NCBI GenBank assembly: GCA_027313505.1
Contig: DAHVDN010000022.1
Location: forward strand, 1-47,536
Length of the DNA stretch: 47,536 bases
Direction of reading: 5' to 3'
Source of the DNA: Candidatus Dormiibacterota bacterium
GTDB taxonomy: Bacteria > Chloroflexota > Dormibacteria > Aeolococcales > Bog-877
Positions 9,830 to 17,413 of this stretch are shown here, in pieces; positions within the stretch are counted from its first letter, which is position 1; the number at the start of each line of letters is the position of its first letter. A model generated the notes under the pieces. The model was given only the letters and a program-made list of their open reading frames with translations, was not told the DNA's origin and made no database searches. The translations under genes were made by a program, and so were the position numbers.

Positions 9830-10015
9830 ATGGAGATCCGCATCACCCTGGAGCGGGAGACCAAGAACACCATCCGGTTCGCCGGCGACGAGGCGGGCCA
9901 GCCGCCGGGCCACCCCGGTAGCCCTGTCGTCGGCACCCTCTACCTGCAAAAGGCGGCGCACGCCGTTATCGGGTCACCGAGCCGGATCACCGTAACCATC
10001 GCGGCGCGGGAGTAG
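9830..10015 (+). CDS. Small conserved-type hypothetical protein, 61 aa
   Basis: The start at ATG 9830 is supported by GGGAGG eight bases upstream; the frame is open further upstream but that part looks non-coding (Arg/Pro-rich). The protein begins MEIRITLERETKNT, then IRFAGDE, a GTLYLQK strand and a final ITVTIAARE strand. I know this pattern (ETKNT...IGTLY-x-K...ITVTI) from small uncharacterised bacterial proteins, often annotated only as hypothetical; no function is established to my knowledge. Predicted as a small beta-rich soluble protein without cysteines. It is divergent from the defence-type operon, about 270 bases from its start, and is followed by a long GC hairpin, so it is probably monocistronic. 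Whether it belongs to the neighbouring operon functionally is unknown. Confidence 0.7.
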   Translation: MEIRITLERETKNTIRFAGDEAGQPPGHPGSPVVGTLYLQKAAHAVIGSPSRITVTIAARE

Positions 10016-10148
10016 CCGTTGAACTCCGGGCGGCTACGTCTGGAGAGTCCGCGTTCCGATACCGGGGATCGCGCCTCAGTCCTTCGGCCACCCTCCTGAC
10101 GGGGTCGGGATCTCCGCCAGCCGCAACAGCCGCTGGCCCTACCTGCTC

Positions 10149-10186
10149 CGCTCGGTGGGTGCCGGCTGACCGGCACCCACCGAGCG
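10149..10186 (+). terminator. 17-bp perfect GC hairpin after the small gene
   Basis: Bases 10149-10165 and 10170-10186 form a perfect 17-bp inverted repeat with a CTGA loop. Only a short TTT follows on the plus strand. It lies 130 bases after the stop at 10015. Its strength suggests transcription termination, but the missing U-tract leaves room for another role, such as insulating the downstream riboswitch. Confidence 0.6.
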
Positions 10187-10245
10187 TTTCGACGGACCCG
10201 CTTCTACCAATGCCAACACGGGTGTCAGTGGCGAGGTCCCAATGC

Positions 10246-10251
10246 TATGAT
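10246..10251 (+). promoter_or_regulatory. Candidate -10 box (TATGAT) for the riboswitch transcript
   Basis: TATGAT lies seven bases before the first base I assign to the SAM-IV-like aptamer, which is where a start site would be expected. I see no good -35 hexamer at 16-18 bases. Confidence 0.4.
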
Positions 10252-10257
10252 TCCAGT

Positions 10258-10340
10258 GGGTTCAGAATGGACAGCGTCGAGACTTCCCCCTTGCTGCCCC
10301 GGCAACCTCGGTCCACGCAAGGTGCCCTCGGGAGAAGACG
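10258..10340 (+). ncRNA. SAM-IV-like (SAM-I/IV variant) riboswitch
   Basis: The segment carries the conserved core of SAM-IV-type aptamers in order: TTCAGAATGGACAGCG, a pyrimidine stretch ending in TTGCTG that can pair back with CAGCG, then CCCCGGCAACC, then GCAAGGTGCCC, CGGGAGAAGACG. The CCGGCAACC and GGTGCCC blocks are the hallmark S-adenosylmethionine-binding elements of the SAM-I/SAM-IV clan; SAM-IV is known mainly from actinobacteria. Aptamer identity is from memory of the consensus, not a covariance search. It lies 76 bases upstream of the start of a tiny zinc-ribbon gene (10417). SAM excess would be expected to reduce expression of that gene, by a mechanism I cannot read from the sequence. 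Confidence 0.72.
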
Positions 10341-10416
10341 TTGTCCGGCTGCGGTTGGCAGCGGGCAAGTGCGGGATCACTGGCAGGATGTCAGATCCCT
10401 TTGTGGAGGATTGACC

Positions 10417-10587
10417 GTGGCCAACAGCAGCAGTGCTGGGAATGCCTCCTCGGCCAGTTGCGGTCTGTGCTCGGCGGCGCTGCCCACTGGTCAAAGCCTG
10501 TCGTGCGAGCGCTGTCGCCCGCTGGCCGAGGTGGCAAGATTCGCATGGTACGACTCCGTGCCCCGTGAGCACCGGAATTGGGGGTAG
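10417..10587 (+). CDS. Tiny zinc-ribbon protein (56 aa) under a SAM-IV-like riboswitch
   Basis: GTG 10417 is preceded by GGAGG at seven bases, which fixes the start better than the longer upstream frame that would run through the riboswitch. The protein has an N-terminal Ser/Ala/Asn-rich stretch, then CGLC and CERC separated by 11 residues, a classic CxxC-x11-CxxC zinc-ribbon spacing, then a short basic/aromatic tail with WYDSVPREH. No membrane segment is seen. Its only clear context is the riboswitch immediately upstream, so it is probably tied to methionine or S-adenosylmethionine status. It could be a regulatory zinc peptide, a small metal-binding protein, or a partner of a larger methionine enzyme encoded elsewhere. 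It is followed directly by a transposase relic, which might have separated it from an original downstream gene. Confidence 0.62.
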   Translation: MANSSSAGNASSASCGLCSAALPTGQSLSCERCRPLAEVARFAWYDSVPREHRNWG

Positions 10588-10791
10588 ATGAGGGGCCGTC
10601 AGGAGGTGGAGAAGAGAATACGATCCGGGCCGACCCGGCCCAAGCGCCTGCGCTACTAGGTGCTCCAAGTCGCCGGCCGGCTGGTCCACTCCGGCCGCCG
10701 CACCATCCTGCGCCTCGACGCCAACTGGCCCTGGGCCAGGGACCTGGCACTCGCCTTCCAGAGCTTGCGCGCTCTGCCCATCAGCCCCTGA
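10588..10791 (+). pseudogene. Relic of an IS1380-type transposase (C-terminal end)
   Basis: One frame reads ...RPKRLRY, an in-frame TAG, then VLQVAGRLVHSGRRTIL, RLDANWPWARDLALAF and QSLRALPIS to a TGA at 10789-10791. The RLRYRVL, RSGRRTxLRL, xWPWA and FxRLRAL blocks are typical of the C-terminal end of IS1380-family transposases. Only about 65 codons remain and one is a stop, so it is dead. No second part or clear terminal repeats were found nearby. It shows past insertion between the riboswitch gene and the AAA+ ATPase gene. Confidence 0.7.
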
Positions 10792-10820
10792 GCCGACGCG
10801 AGGCCGGCGATGACGGGGAG

Positions 10821-10851
10821 GGGCAGGACGCGATCCGAGCGCGTCCTGCTC
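10821..10851 (+). terminator. GC hairpin downstream of the IS relic
   Basis: GCAGGACGCG (10823-10832) pairs perfectly with CGCGTCCTGC (10840-10849) around a 7-base loop, with a G-T and a G-C pair extending it. No U-tract follows. It may be a terminator for the riboswitch transcript or part of the old element. The remainder of 10852-11223 shows no further gene apart from an 11-codon reading frame at 11192-11227 overlapping the next start. Confidence 0.4.
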
Positions 10852-11223
10852 CCATCCGCGGAGGCACCACAGGCCGCCTACCGACCCCTTGAAGGTGCTG
10901 GCACCCACCTCTTGCCCGCCGCGGCGAGAGTCGTGCCGTACTGGGCATGGCCACGCCGCCGGCCGACCACCAAATCCCCAGGTTTCAGAGCGCTACTGAC
11001 AAATTGAGGCTAAGCGAGGTCGTCCGAGATGCTATGGAACTGTGGATCGGGCCGGATGGATCTCTTGGGGCCTATCCTTGGCTTCCGCCGTTGCGGGGTC
11101 CGAGGGGTTCCCCGATTCACGGTGCGAACACCTGCCCGGGGCGGGTCCCTCGAATTGCCAACTTGGCAGCTATGCTGGCACGGCAACTATCATGAGCGCG
11201 TGGGATGGACGGGGTACTCACCG

Positions 11224-12756
11224 ATGAGGCGCCGCGGGAGTGGAGCGTCGGTCGAATCCGGTCCGACATACCGCCCTAGTGACATCGGGAGTGCGGACGG
11301 AGCCCGGCTGCGACCGGAAGTAGCCGACCTCTCGCGCTTGGGCCGGAGGCTCGTGCGCAAGGCCGTGGTGGTGGCCCGTGCCGACGAGGTGCCGACGCTC
11401 GATCGCCTGCTCGTCGAGCATTTGGGTCAGGGGGCGTCTTCGCTTCCCGTTGTGGGTGCGAAGTGGCCGCCATACGACCACGTGAACCTTCAAGTCGGCC
11501 TGGAGCACTGGCTGGGCGAAGTGGGTCGATCCCATCTGCTGGTTGGTATCACCGGCTTCGAGCACCGCAGCTTCACCCTTGCCGACCTCCGCCAGCCGGC
11601 GTCCGCCCCGTACGGTCCAGGGATTGGCAGCGTGTCCATGGTGAGCCTTGCCTGCGGGCCGGACGGCGCCACGCACCCCGCCGTCCGCTGCGCACTCTAT
11701 CTTGTCAGCGAGCCCGCAGGGCCGTTGGCGATCCTGGTTCGGGAGGGCGACGCTCACGGGCCCACCGGCCCGTCGGTCTCAGTGGAGGTGACTGGTCCGA
11801 ACACCGACCGGGCCTCCGAAGCGTTGGCTGAGATTCGGCAGGCGGCTCTTGTCTACAACGTCTTTCGTGGTCAGGTGGTCGCGTTTGGCTCGGAGATGTT
11901 CGGCCCGGATCAGGCACCCCTGGGCTTTCAACACCGCCCCGCGCTGTCCCGTGAGGCGCTGGTGCTGCCGCCGGGAGTACTGGAGATGGTCGAACAGCAG
12001 GTTGTCGGGATAGCTCGCCACCGGGAGGTGATGAGAGCCGCCGGTCAGCACCTCAAGAGAGGTCTGTTGCTGCACGGGCCGCCCGGCACCGGCAAGACCC
12101 ACACCGTGCGCTACCTCCTCAGCCTGTTGGAGGGGGTAACCGCCGTTGTCCTATCGGGCGACGCCTTGGGTGCGATCGGGCCGGCCTGCTCAATCGCCCG
12201 CGCTTTGCAGCCGTCGGTGGTGGTCGTGGAGGACGTGGACCTCATCGCGGAGCAGCGCGGAATGCATCCGGGCCAGAACCCGCTCCTTTTCCGATTGCTC
12301 AACGAGATGGATGGCCTTGGTGAGGACATCGATGTGGCCTTCGTGCTCACCACCAACCGCGCGGATCTGCTCGAGCCCGCCTTGGCCGCACGCCCCGGCC
12401 GTGTGGATCAGGCGGTGGAGATACCTCTTCCAGATGCTGAGGGACGCCAGCGCCTCATCCAGTTGTACAAGGGCAACGTGGCATTGGAAGTAGCTGACCT
12501 CTCACCGGTGATCGAGCGAACCGAGGGTGTGACGGCCTCATTTCTCAAGGAGCTGCTCCGGCGGGCGGCACTGATCGCGGCCGATGGCGGCGCAGTCGTG
12601 GCCAATGGGTCCGCGGATCAAAGGGGACCGGCCTTTACGCATCGTCCCCTGGTAGTTAACGATGCGGAGCTTGACGCCGCCTTGGCTCAGCTTCTCGGGG
12701 AGCGCAATCGGCTGACACGTGTACTGCTCGGTGGCGCCGAGGAGGCCCTGAACTGA
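11224..12756 (+). CDS. AAA+ ATPase (510 aa)
   Basis: The N-terminal ~260 residues are not recognised. The C-terminal half is an AAA+ module of the FtsH/Cdc48/proteasomal-ATPase type: Walker A GPPGTGKTHT, Walker B VVVVEDVDLI, sensor-1-like VLTTNRADLLEPAL, and the arginine-finger-like region ARPGRVDQAVEIPLP. No protease motif (HExxH) and no membrane segment follow, so it is a stand-alone ATPase, probably a remodelling or disassembly factor. I take ATG 11224 as start because the extension to 11029 is Cys/Trp-rich and unlike the rest. An 11-codon frame from ATG 11192 ends in an ATGA overlap with this start, which could couple translation. The gene is alone in its orientation block between the IS relic and a repeat-bearing spacer. 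Similar stand-alone ATPases are common in actinobacteria; the substrate is unknown. Membership of the defence cluster is possible but unsupported. Confidence 0.75.
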   Translation: MRRRGSGASVESGPTYRPSDIGSADGARLRPEVADLSRLGRRLVRKAVVVARADEVPTLDRLLVEHLGQGASSLPVVGAKWPPYDHVNLQVGLEHWLGEVGRSHLLVGITGFEHRSFTLADLRQPASAPYGPGIGSVSMVSLACGPDGATHPAVRCALYLVSEPAGPLAILVREGDAHGPTGPSVSVEVTGPNTDRASEALAEIRQAALVYNVFRGQVVAFGSEMFGPDQAPLGFQHRPALSREALVLPPGVLEMVEQQVVGIARHREVMRAAGQHLKRGLLLHGPPGTGKTHTVRYLLSLLEGVTAVVLSGDALGAIGPACSIARALQPSVVVVEDVDLIAEQRGMHPGQNPLLFRLLNEMDGLGEDIDVAFVLTTNRADLLEPALAARPGRVDQAVEIPLPDAEGRQRLIQLYKGNVALEVADLSPVIERTEGVTASFLKELLRRAALIAADGGAVVANGSADQRGPAFTHRPLVVNDAELDAALAQLLGERNRLTRVLLGGAEEALN

Positions 12757-13023
12757 ATACCCCCAAGTTCGAGCCCTCCGGGAACACTTTACCGAAGAGT
12801 CACGCTAAGGCGGGGCTGTGGGCACATGGGGTGGGCTGTCTCGAGAACCATGGTTGCGGACACTCGCGGCCGGCACGGCGCTTTACCAGGCCGCACATGT
12901 AACCCAGGTCGTGTCCGCGCCTTTTTGATTGCCCCCGCTAGGGATACTGGTGTGTGTTGCCCTCCGACCGGCACTCGCCCACCTTCAGCCACCGAAGTTC
13001 AACGTGATCGGCTGCTTCATGAC

Positions 13024-13070
13024 CGACAAGAATCGCTGAACTGTTAAGTGCGACAAGAATCGATGAACTG
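13024..13070 (+). repeat. Two 20-bp direct repeats, 27-bp period
   Basis: CGACAAGAATCGCTGAACTG (13024-13043) and CGACAAGAATCGATGAACTG (13051-13070) differ at one base and are separated by seven bases. Repeated short units near an end are seen in IS21-type elements, so this may be a leftover insertion-sequence end; no transposase frame was recognised beside it. It lies in the 417-base spacer 12757-13173, whose left part shows nothing else I can name. Confidence 0.6.
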
Positions 13071-13093
13071 CCACGCGCTGTCGCGTCCACCCC

Positions 13094-13122
13094 TTGACAC
13101 CTTCGGCGAACGTCGCTAGCAT
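13094..13122 (+). promoter_or_regulatory. Sigma-70-type promoter for the MFS gene
   Basis: TTGACA (13094-13099) and TAGCAT (13117-13122) are separated by 17 bases. The expected start site falls in the operator palindrome just downstream. Confidence 0.7.
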
Positions 13123-13125
13123 CTT

Positions 13126-13139
13126 CGCAACCGGTTGCG
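13126..13139 (+). promoter_or_regulatory. LacI-family-type operator palindrome
   Basis: CGCAACCGGTTGCG is a perfect 14-bp palindrome with the central CG step and flanking AA/TT typical of LacI-family sites. It begins four bases after the -10 box, so bound repressor would block initiation. No LacI-family regulator gene is seen in the window, so the cognate repressor must lie elsewhere. Confidence 0.65.
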
Positions 13140-13173
13140 GTCTTTGGACAAGCTGTTCTTTGGAGGGGAGGCT

Positions 13174-14511
13174 GTGGATTCAACTATGGGTGTCGCCCGG
13201 GCGACTGACTCAAGCACTGAGCACTGGATACCGACCGACAGCTGGAACTTCACCTCGTTCGTCCTGGGAATGATCCTCGAGGCCTACATCTTCGGGATGG
13301 CCGCGATCGCGACAGGGTGGGTGACCATGCCCACCACCCTACGTTCACTTCTCCTGTCCTGGGCACCGCTCTGGCTCATCGTCGGGATCGCGGTGGCCGG
13401 ACCGTTGTCCGACCGAGTGGGCAGGAAGACAACCTTCTACATCACCATGGCCCTCTACGGCGTTGGGGCCGTGGGTCTGGTTTTCAGCTTCACCTACTGG
13501 TTGATCCTGATCTTCCTGGCGCTGATGCTCTTTGCGGCAGGCGGTGAGATGAACACCATCATGACCGCCTCGCATGAGGTGATGCCGGCCCGACATCGCA
13601 GCAAGACCATGATGTTGGAGATCAACGGGATCAACCTGGGCAGCCTCATCCTGGCAGCGGTTGCCCTCCTCAGCGCCTATAAGGGCATTGCCTTCGAGCG
13701 TGGCATGATCGCCGCCACCTTCATCGTCGTCTTGGCTGTCTTGTTCTTCGCAAGGACCAGGACGCCCGAGTCGATCAGGTGGCTCCGCTCGAAGGGACAG
13801 ACCGCTCGGGCGGACTCCGAGATTGCTCGCTTCTACGGAGTCGAGGAGTATCGGGCCAGGGATGCCGCGGCCGCGGCTGAGACCGCCTCCGCCAAAGCCA
13901 AGGGGACGGTGAAGAACGTCTCCCTCGGCCTGCGCTTGATCGTCATCAGCTGTCTGGCCTTCGCCGGCACCACCGGGTTCGGCCTCCTGACCTACGTCCT
14001 CGGACCCGCTCACTTCCCCAAGCTCACGGCGGCCATCCTGCTGGTGGCCAGCCTGACCGGGTTCATCTCCGGCTTCTACGCGCTGTGGGCCGAGCGCTGG
14101 AGCCGTAAGAAGATGCTTTTGGTGGGGTATTGCGGGACCTTTCTGGCGACCCTGCTCATCGCGGTCACGACCAGCGCCTGGGCGGCATCGGCGGCGCTCT
14201 TCTTCTTCCTGCTGGTGGTGCTCAATGTTTTCAGCAACGTCAGCTACCTGAGCCAGGACACTCTAAAGGGAGAGGTCTGGCCGACCGAACGGCGAGGGAC
14301 CTACACCGCAATCGTGCGCTTTGTGGGCATCGGACTTTACATTCCAACCATCTATCTGACCCAGAGCTACAGCCTGAATAACTTTGTGCTCTTCAGCCTT
14401 GGAGTCTGGGCCGTCGGAGCTCTGGCCTCCATCGTCTGGGCCGCCCGGGGCGTCGAGACTGGCAGTGGAGTCAGCCTTGACGTTGCTTCGGGTACTGCTG
14501 GGGCCGCCTGA
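13174..14511 (+). CDS. MFS transporter, probable nucleoside or pentose carrier
   Basis: GTG 13174 is chosen because GGAGGGGAGG lies directly upstream; a TTG at 13135 would start inside the operator. The 445-aa protein has about 12 hydrophobic segments in two halves. It opens with PTDSWNFTSFVLGM, shows the MFS loop-2/3 signature PLSDRVGRK, an acidic/glycine stretch AAGGEMN in helix 4, an RTRTPESIRWL element in the central cytoplasmic loop as in sugar-porter-like MFS members, and ends with a short hydrophilic tail. A paralogue with the same opening motif lies at 20355-21743. Substrate is inferred from context: the next genes split nucleosides and phosphorylate ribose. It is headed by a strong promoter with a LacI-type operator and followed by a hairpin, so it may be transcribed partly on its own. 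Confidence 0.85.
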   Translation: MDSTMGVARATDSSTEHWIPTDSWNFTSFVLGMILEAYIFGMAAIATGWVTMPTTLRSLLLSWAPLWLIVGIAVAGPLSDRVGRKTTFYITMALYGVGAVGLVFSFTYWLILIFLALMLFAAGGEMNTIMTASHEVMPARHRSKTMMLEINGINLGSLILAAVALLSAYKGIAFERGMIAATFIVVLAVLFFARTRTPESIRWLRSKGQTARADSEIARFYGVEEYRARDAAAAAETASAKAKGTVKNVSLGLRLIVISCLAFAGTTGFGLLTYVLGPAHFPKLTAAILLVASLTGFISGFYALWAERWSRKKMLLVGYCGTFLATLLIAVTTSAWAASAALFFFLLVVLNVFSNVSYLSQDTLKGEVWPTERRGTYTAIVRFVGIGLYIPTIYLTQSYSLNNFVLFSLGVWAVGALASIVWAARGVETGSGVSLDVASGTAGAA

Positions 14512-14518
14512 AGGAGGC

Positions 14519-14550
14519 GGGTGTCCGGCCCTGTGATGGGCCGGACACCC
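14519..14550 (+). terminator. 13-bp GC hairpin after the MFS gene
   Basis: GGGTGTCCGGCCC (14519-14531) pairs with GGGCCGGACACCC (14538-14550) around a 6-base loop, followed by CTTCT rather than a T-run. It could terminate or attenuate read-through into the deoxyribosyltransferase gene. Confidence 0.6.
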
Positions 14551-14718
14551 CTTCTCCGGAGTGCGACCGATCCAGGCAGGGGGACATCCTGCTCGAGGGG
14601 GAGAGGCCCCCAACCGCCTTCCGCGGTCAGGTTCAGGCGCCCGTAGAATCCGACTCGGCGACTGTTGATCCCTTGAATGTCAGGACCCACGACTCGGAAA
14701 TCGAAAGTGAAGGGAGCT

Positions 14719-15255
14719 ATGCGCATCTACATGGCCGGGCCGCTGTTCACCCCCTATGAGCGCGCGTTCATCGCGGAGAACGCAGCCGTACTTAGGAGTT
14801 GTGGCTACGAGTGCTTCGTGCCTCACGAACAGGAGTTCAGCGCTCCCGCGGCGCGGGAAGGGGCCGCGCCAGACGAACTTGGCCACTTCCAGCAGCAGGA
14901 GATGGCGGACCTGATCTTCACCAAGGACAACACCGGTCTGCTAAACGCAAATGCGGTGGTGGCCCTTCTGGACGGGCCAACGGTCGACGACGGCACCGCC
15001 TGTGAGATTGGGCTGTTCTACGGGTTGATGCAGCAAGATAAGAGCAAGGTGGGCATCGTTGGGATACTCACCGACACCAGGGCCAGTGTGGGTTTCGAGG
15101 GACGAGGGGTCAACCTCTACGTACTCGGCTGCATTCAACGGGCGGGTGCGGTCTACACCTCCTTGGAGGGGTGCTTGGAGACGCTGGACCGCTGGCGGGA
15201 CCATCTCACATCGGGCGAGCAAGCGAGTTCCGCCCCTACCGATGCGGGGCGATGA
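14719..15255 (+). CDS. Nucleoside 2-deoxyribosyltransferase family protein
   Basis: ATG 14719 follows AAGGGAG; the frame is open further upstream without a ribosome site. The 178-aa protein begins MRIYMAGPLF and contains FVPHEQE, a long acidic stretch around MADLIFTKD, and DGPTVDDGTACEIGLFYG with the catalytic-type glutamate at about residue 96. These match nucleoside 2-deoxyribosyltransferases, which move the deoxyribosyl group between bases or release it to water. Length fits (usually 150-190 aa). Cytoplasmic. Its stop overlaps the start of the nucleoside hydrolase by four bases (ATGA), so the two are co-translated. The substrate preference cannot be read; with the neighbours it suggests base release from deoxynucleosides. 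Confidence 0.85.
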   Translation: MRIYMAGPLFTPYERAFIAENAAVLRSCGYECFVPHEQEFSAPAAREGAAPDELGHFQQQEMADLIFTKDNTGLLNANAVVALLDGPTVDDGTACEIGLFYGLMQQDKSKVGIVGILTDTRASVGFEGRGVNLYVLGCIQRAGAVYTSLEGCLETLDRWRDHLTSGEQASSAPTDAGR

Positions 15256-16199
15256 CCAATCCCAATTCGCGACGGCCTGTCGTAGTCGACTGCGACACCG
15301 GCATCGACGACGCCCTCGCCCTGCTGTATCTAGCCTCCGACCCCGCAGTGGAGCTGGTCGCGGTCGGCACTGTCGATGGCAATGTGGGGTCGGAGTTGGG
15401 AGCCGCCAACTCCCTGCGCGTACTGGACGTCGCAGCTCTGGAGGACGTTCCGGTGGCGATCGGTGCTCGACAGCCTCTCCTGCAAGAGCCCCGACATGCC
15501 GAATACTTCCACGGGAGGGATGGGCTCGGAGACTCGAACCTTCCTCCATCTCCAAGGAGCCCCTCCTCCGAGGGAGCGGTCGACCAGCTGATCCGCCTCG
15601 CCCGAAGTCGGCCTGGTGAGATCAGCCTACTCGCCATCGGACCGCTTACCAACCTGGCGCTAGCCCTTTCGATTGAGCCCAGGCTTCCCAAGCTGCTGGC
15701 CGAGGTGATCGTCATGGGCGGGGCGGTCACCTGCCCGGGGAACGAGAGCGCGTGGGCGGAGTTCAACATTGCTCACGACCCCGAGGCAGCCGAGATCGTC
15801 CTCCGTGGACAGTGGGCCCGTCTGGTGCTGGTAGGGCTGGAGGCTACAGGGCAGGTGGTGCTGGGAGAGAAGGAGTTCGGCAGGCTCGCCGGGAGCCGAG
15901 CGGCCAAGGCGATGTTCGCGACTCGAATCCTCCAGCAACAGATGACGGACTACGCCAGATTCGAGCTCTGCGATCCCTTGGCGGCGGCCCTTCTCGTGGA
16001 TGGGTCACTGGGGCGATATGCGGAGTTGCCGGTGCGAGTTGAGTTGGAAGGTCGGAGGACTCGAGGCGCCACCGTCGCGGATCGTCGGATCACGATCGGC
16101 GGCAGCCCGGAAACCAGGCCGCTCATCCAGGTGGCGATCGAGATCGATGCGGACCGCTTCATGGAGGGCGTCCTATCCCGGCTGGGGGTCGACGACTGA
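15252..16199 (+). CDS. Inosine-uridine-type nucleoside hydrolase with Cys at the catalytic His position
   Basis: This 315-aa protein would hydrolyse N-ribosides to base plus ribose. Calcium-site motif DCDTGIDDALALL is at the N terminus, AIGPLTNLALAL and VMGGAVTCPGNESAWAEFN in the middle, and the C-terminal Asp in LCDPLAAALL near residue 241. In the usual enzymes that last motif reads HDP; here the His is replaced by Cys (residue 240), a feature reported for one subgroup of the family and expected to alter base specificity. ATG 15252 overlaps the preceding stop (ATGA). The second hydrolase at 19322 keeps the His. The free ribose would feed the ribokinase encoded next. Confidence 0.9.
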   Translation: MTNPNSRRPVVVDCDTGIDDALALLYLASDPAVELVAVGTVDGNVGSELGAANSLRVLDVAALEDVPVAIGARQPLLQEPRHAEYFHGRDGLGDSNLPPSPRSPSSEGAVDQLIRLARSRPGEISLLAIGPLTNLALALSIEPRLPKLLAEVIVMGGAVTCPGNESAWAEFNIAHDPEAAEIVLRGQWARLVLVGLEATGQVVLGEKEFGRLAGSRAAKAMFATRILQQQMTDYARFELCDPLAAALLVDGSLGRYAELPVRVELEGRRTRGATVADRRITIGGSPETRPLIQVAIEIDADRFMEGVLSRLGVDD

Positions 16200-16347
16200 G
16201 TCATGTCTGCCTCTGAGTCGGTCCCGCTGGGGATATGGGCGAAGGGCAGGGCCATATCCGCCTGCCACCAGGGAGCCCGAAGCACGAGGCCCACCCCTCG
16301 CCGGCAACTGAGTTGCCCGTGTGGGTCATGATGCTGGGGTTTGGAGG

Positions 16348-17289
16348 GTGAGCCAGGTGGTGGTGGTGGGGTCTTTGACCATTGACCTGACCGCCGGAAG
16401 TGAGCGGCTTCCGGTCGCCGGGGAGACCGTCCTTGGCACGAGGTTCGCGATGGTCCCGGGCGGTAAGGGGAACAATCAGGCGATCGCGGCCGCGCGTCAG
16501 GGCGCATCAACCGCCATCGTCGGCCGCATCGGGCAGGACTCCTTCGGAGACCAGGTGATGGCTCAGCTGACGGCAGATGGCGTCGACTCCAGCGGGGTCG
16601 AGAGGCACCCGGAGCTGGCCACCGGAATCGCCCACATAAGGGTGGATGCTAGGGGGCAGAACAGCATCGTCATGGTCCCCATCGCCAACCAGAGCATGGA
16701 CGAGCTGGCGTCGCAGGCTGCCAGAGGGGTGATCGCTGGGGCCAAGGTGCTCCTGACCCAACTGGAGATCCCCATCCGCGCGACGCGGGAAGCGTTGCGG
16801 ATCGCTCGCCACCACGGGGTGCTCACAATCCTCAACCCAGCCCCAGCCGCCGACCTCGGAGCCGACACCCTCTCGCTGGTGGACATCCTGGTCCCCAATG
16901 AGTTCGAAGCGGCGACCCTCACAGGGGAAGATGCCGGCACCACCGAGGGCGCGGTGCGTGCGGCCTCGAAGCTGCTGAGCTCGGGCTGTGGGGCGGTGCT
17001 GGTGACCATGGGTGAGCGAGGTTCTGTCTACCTGGACTCCGAGGGGAAGATGGCGATAGCCGCCATCCCCGTCGACACCGTCGACACCGTCGCGGCTGGA
17101 GACGCCTTCTGCGGGGGGCTGGCCGCGGGTCTTGCCCGAGGGGAGAAGTGGGAACAGGCGCTGGCGAGAGCGACTGCCGCCGGCGCCCTGGCAACAACCC
17201 GGTCGGGGGCCACCAGCTCACTGCCATCCGCGTCCGAGGTCGAGGAGCTGCTGGCGCGCTGTGGCCCGCCCGAGGTGGTTCGGCTGTGA
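16348..17289 (+). CDS. rbsK: Ribokinase (PfkB family)
   Basis: Phosphorylates ribose to ribose 5-phosphate. The sequence shows the PfkB signatures: VVVVGSLTIDL at the start, GGKGNNQAIAAARQGA after about 40 residues, NPAPAADLG and NEFEAATLTGEDAG in the middle, and VDTVAAGDAFCGG with the catalytic Asp near residue 252. Length (about 313 aa) is normal. The start is uncertain among GTG 16321, 16348 and 16357; 16348 puts the first beta strand in the usual place. It follows the nucleoside hydrolase by about 150 bases and consumes its product. A deoxyribokinase activity toward deoxyribose released by the transferase is possible and would supply DeoC. Confidence 0.88.
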   Translation: MSQVVVVGSLTIDLTAGSERLPVAGETVLGTRFAMVPGGKGNNQAIAAARQGASTAIVGRIGQDSFGDQVMAQLTADGVDSSGVERHPELATGIAHIRVDARGQNSIVMVPIANQSMDELASQAARGVIAGAKVLLTQLEIPIRATREALRIARHHGVLTILNPAPAADLGADTLSLVDILVPNEFEAATLTGEDAGTTEGAVRAASKLLSSGCGAVLVTMGERGSVYLDSEGKMAIAAIPVDTVDTVAAGDAFCGGLAAGLARGEKWEQALARATAAGALATTRSGATSSLPSASEVEELLARCGPPEVVRL

Positions 17290-17413
17290 TCGACGCACGA
17301 CCGGAATCCGCCTCGGGGTGTGGGGTGCTGGGTCGTCGACAATCTCCCAGGCGGTAGCAGGCGTGGCGAAGGTGAGCTCGATCCTTGGTCGCGACGCCCA
17401 CCCCAGTTGGGAG

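Noticed and set aside
10225-10908. Minus-strand frame of 227 aa across the riboswitch and IS relic
   Set aside because: It covers RNA and pseudogene sequence and has no recognisable content.
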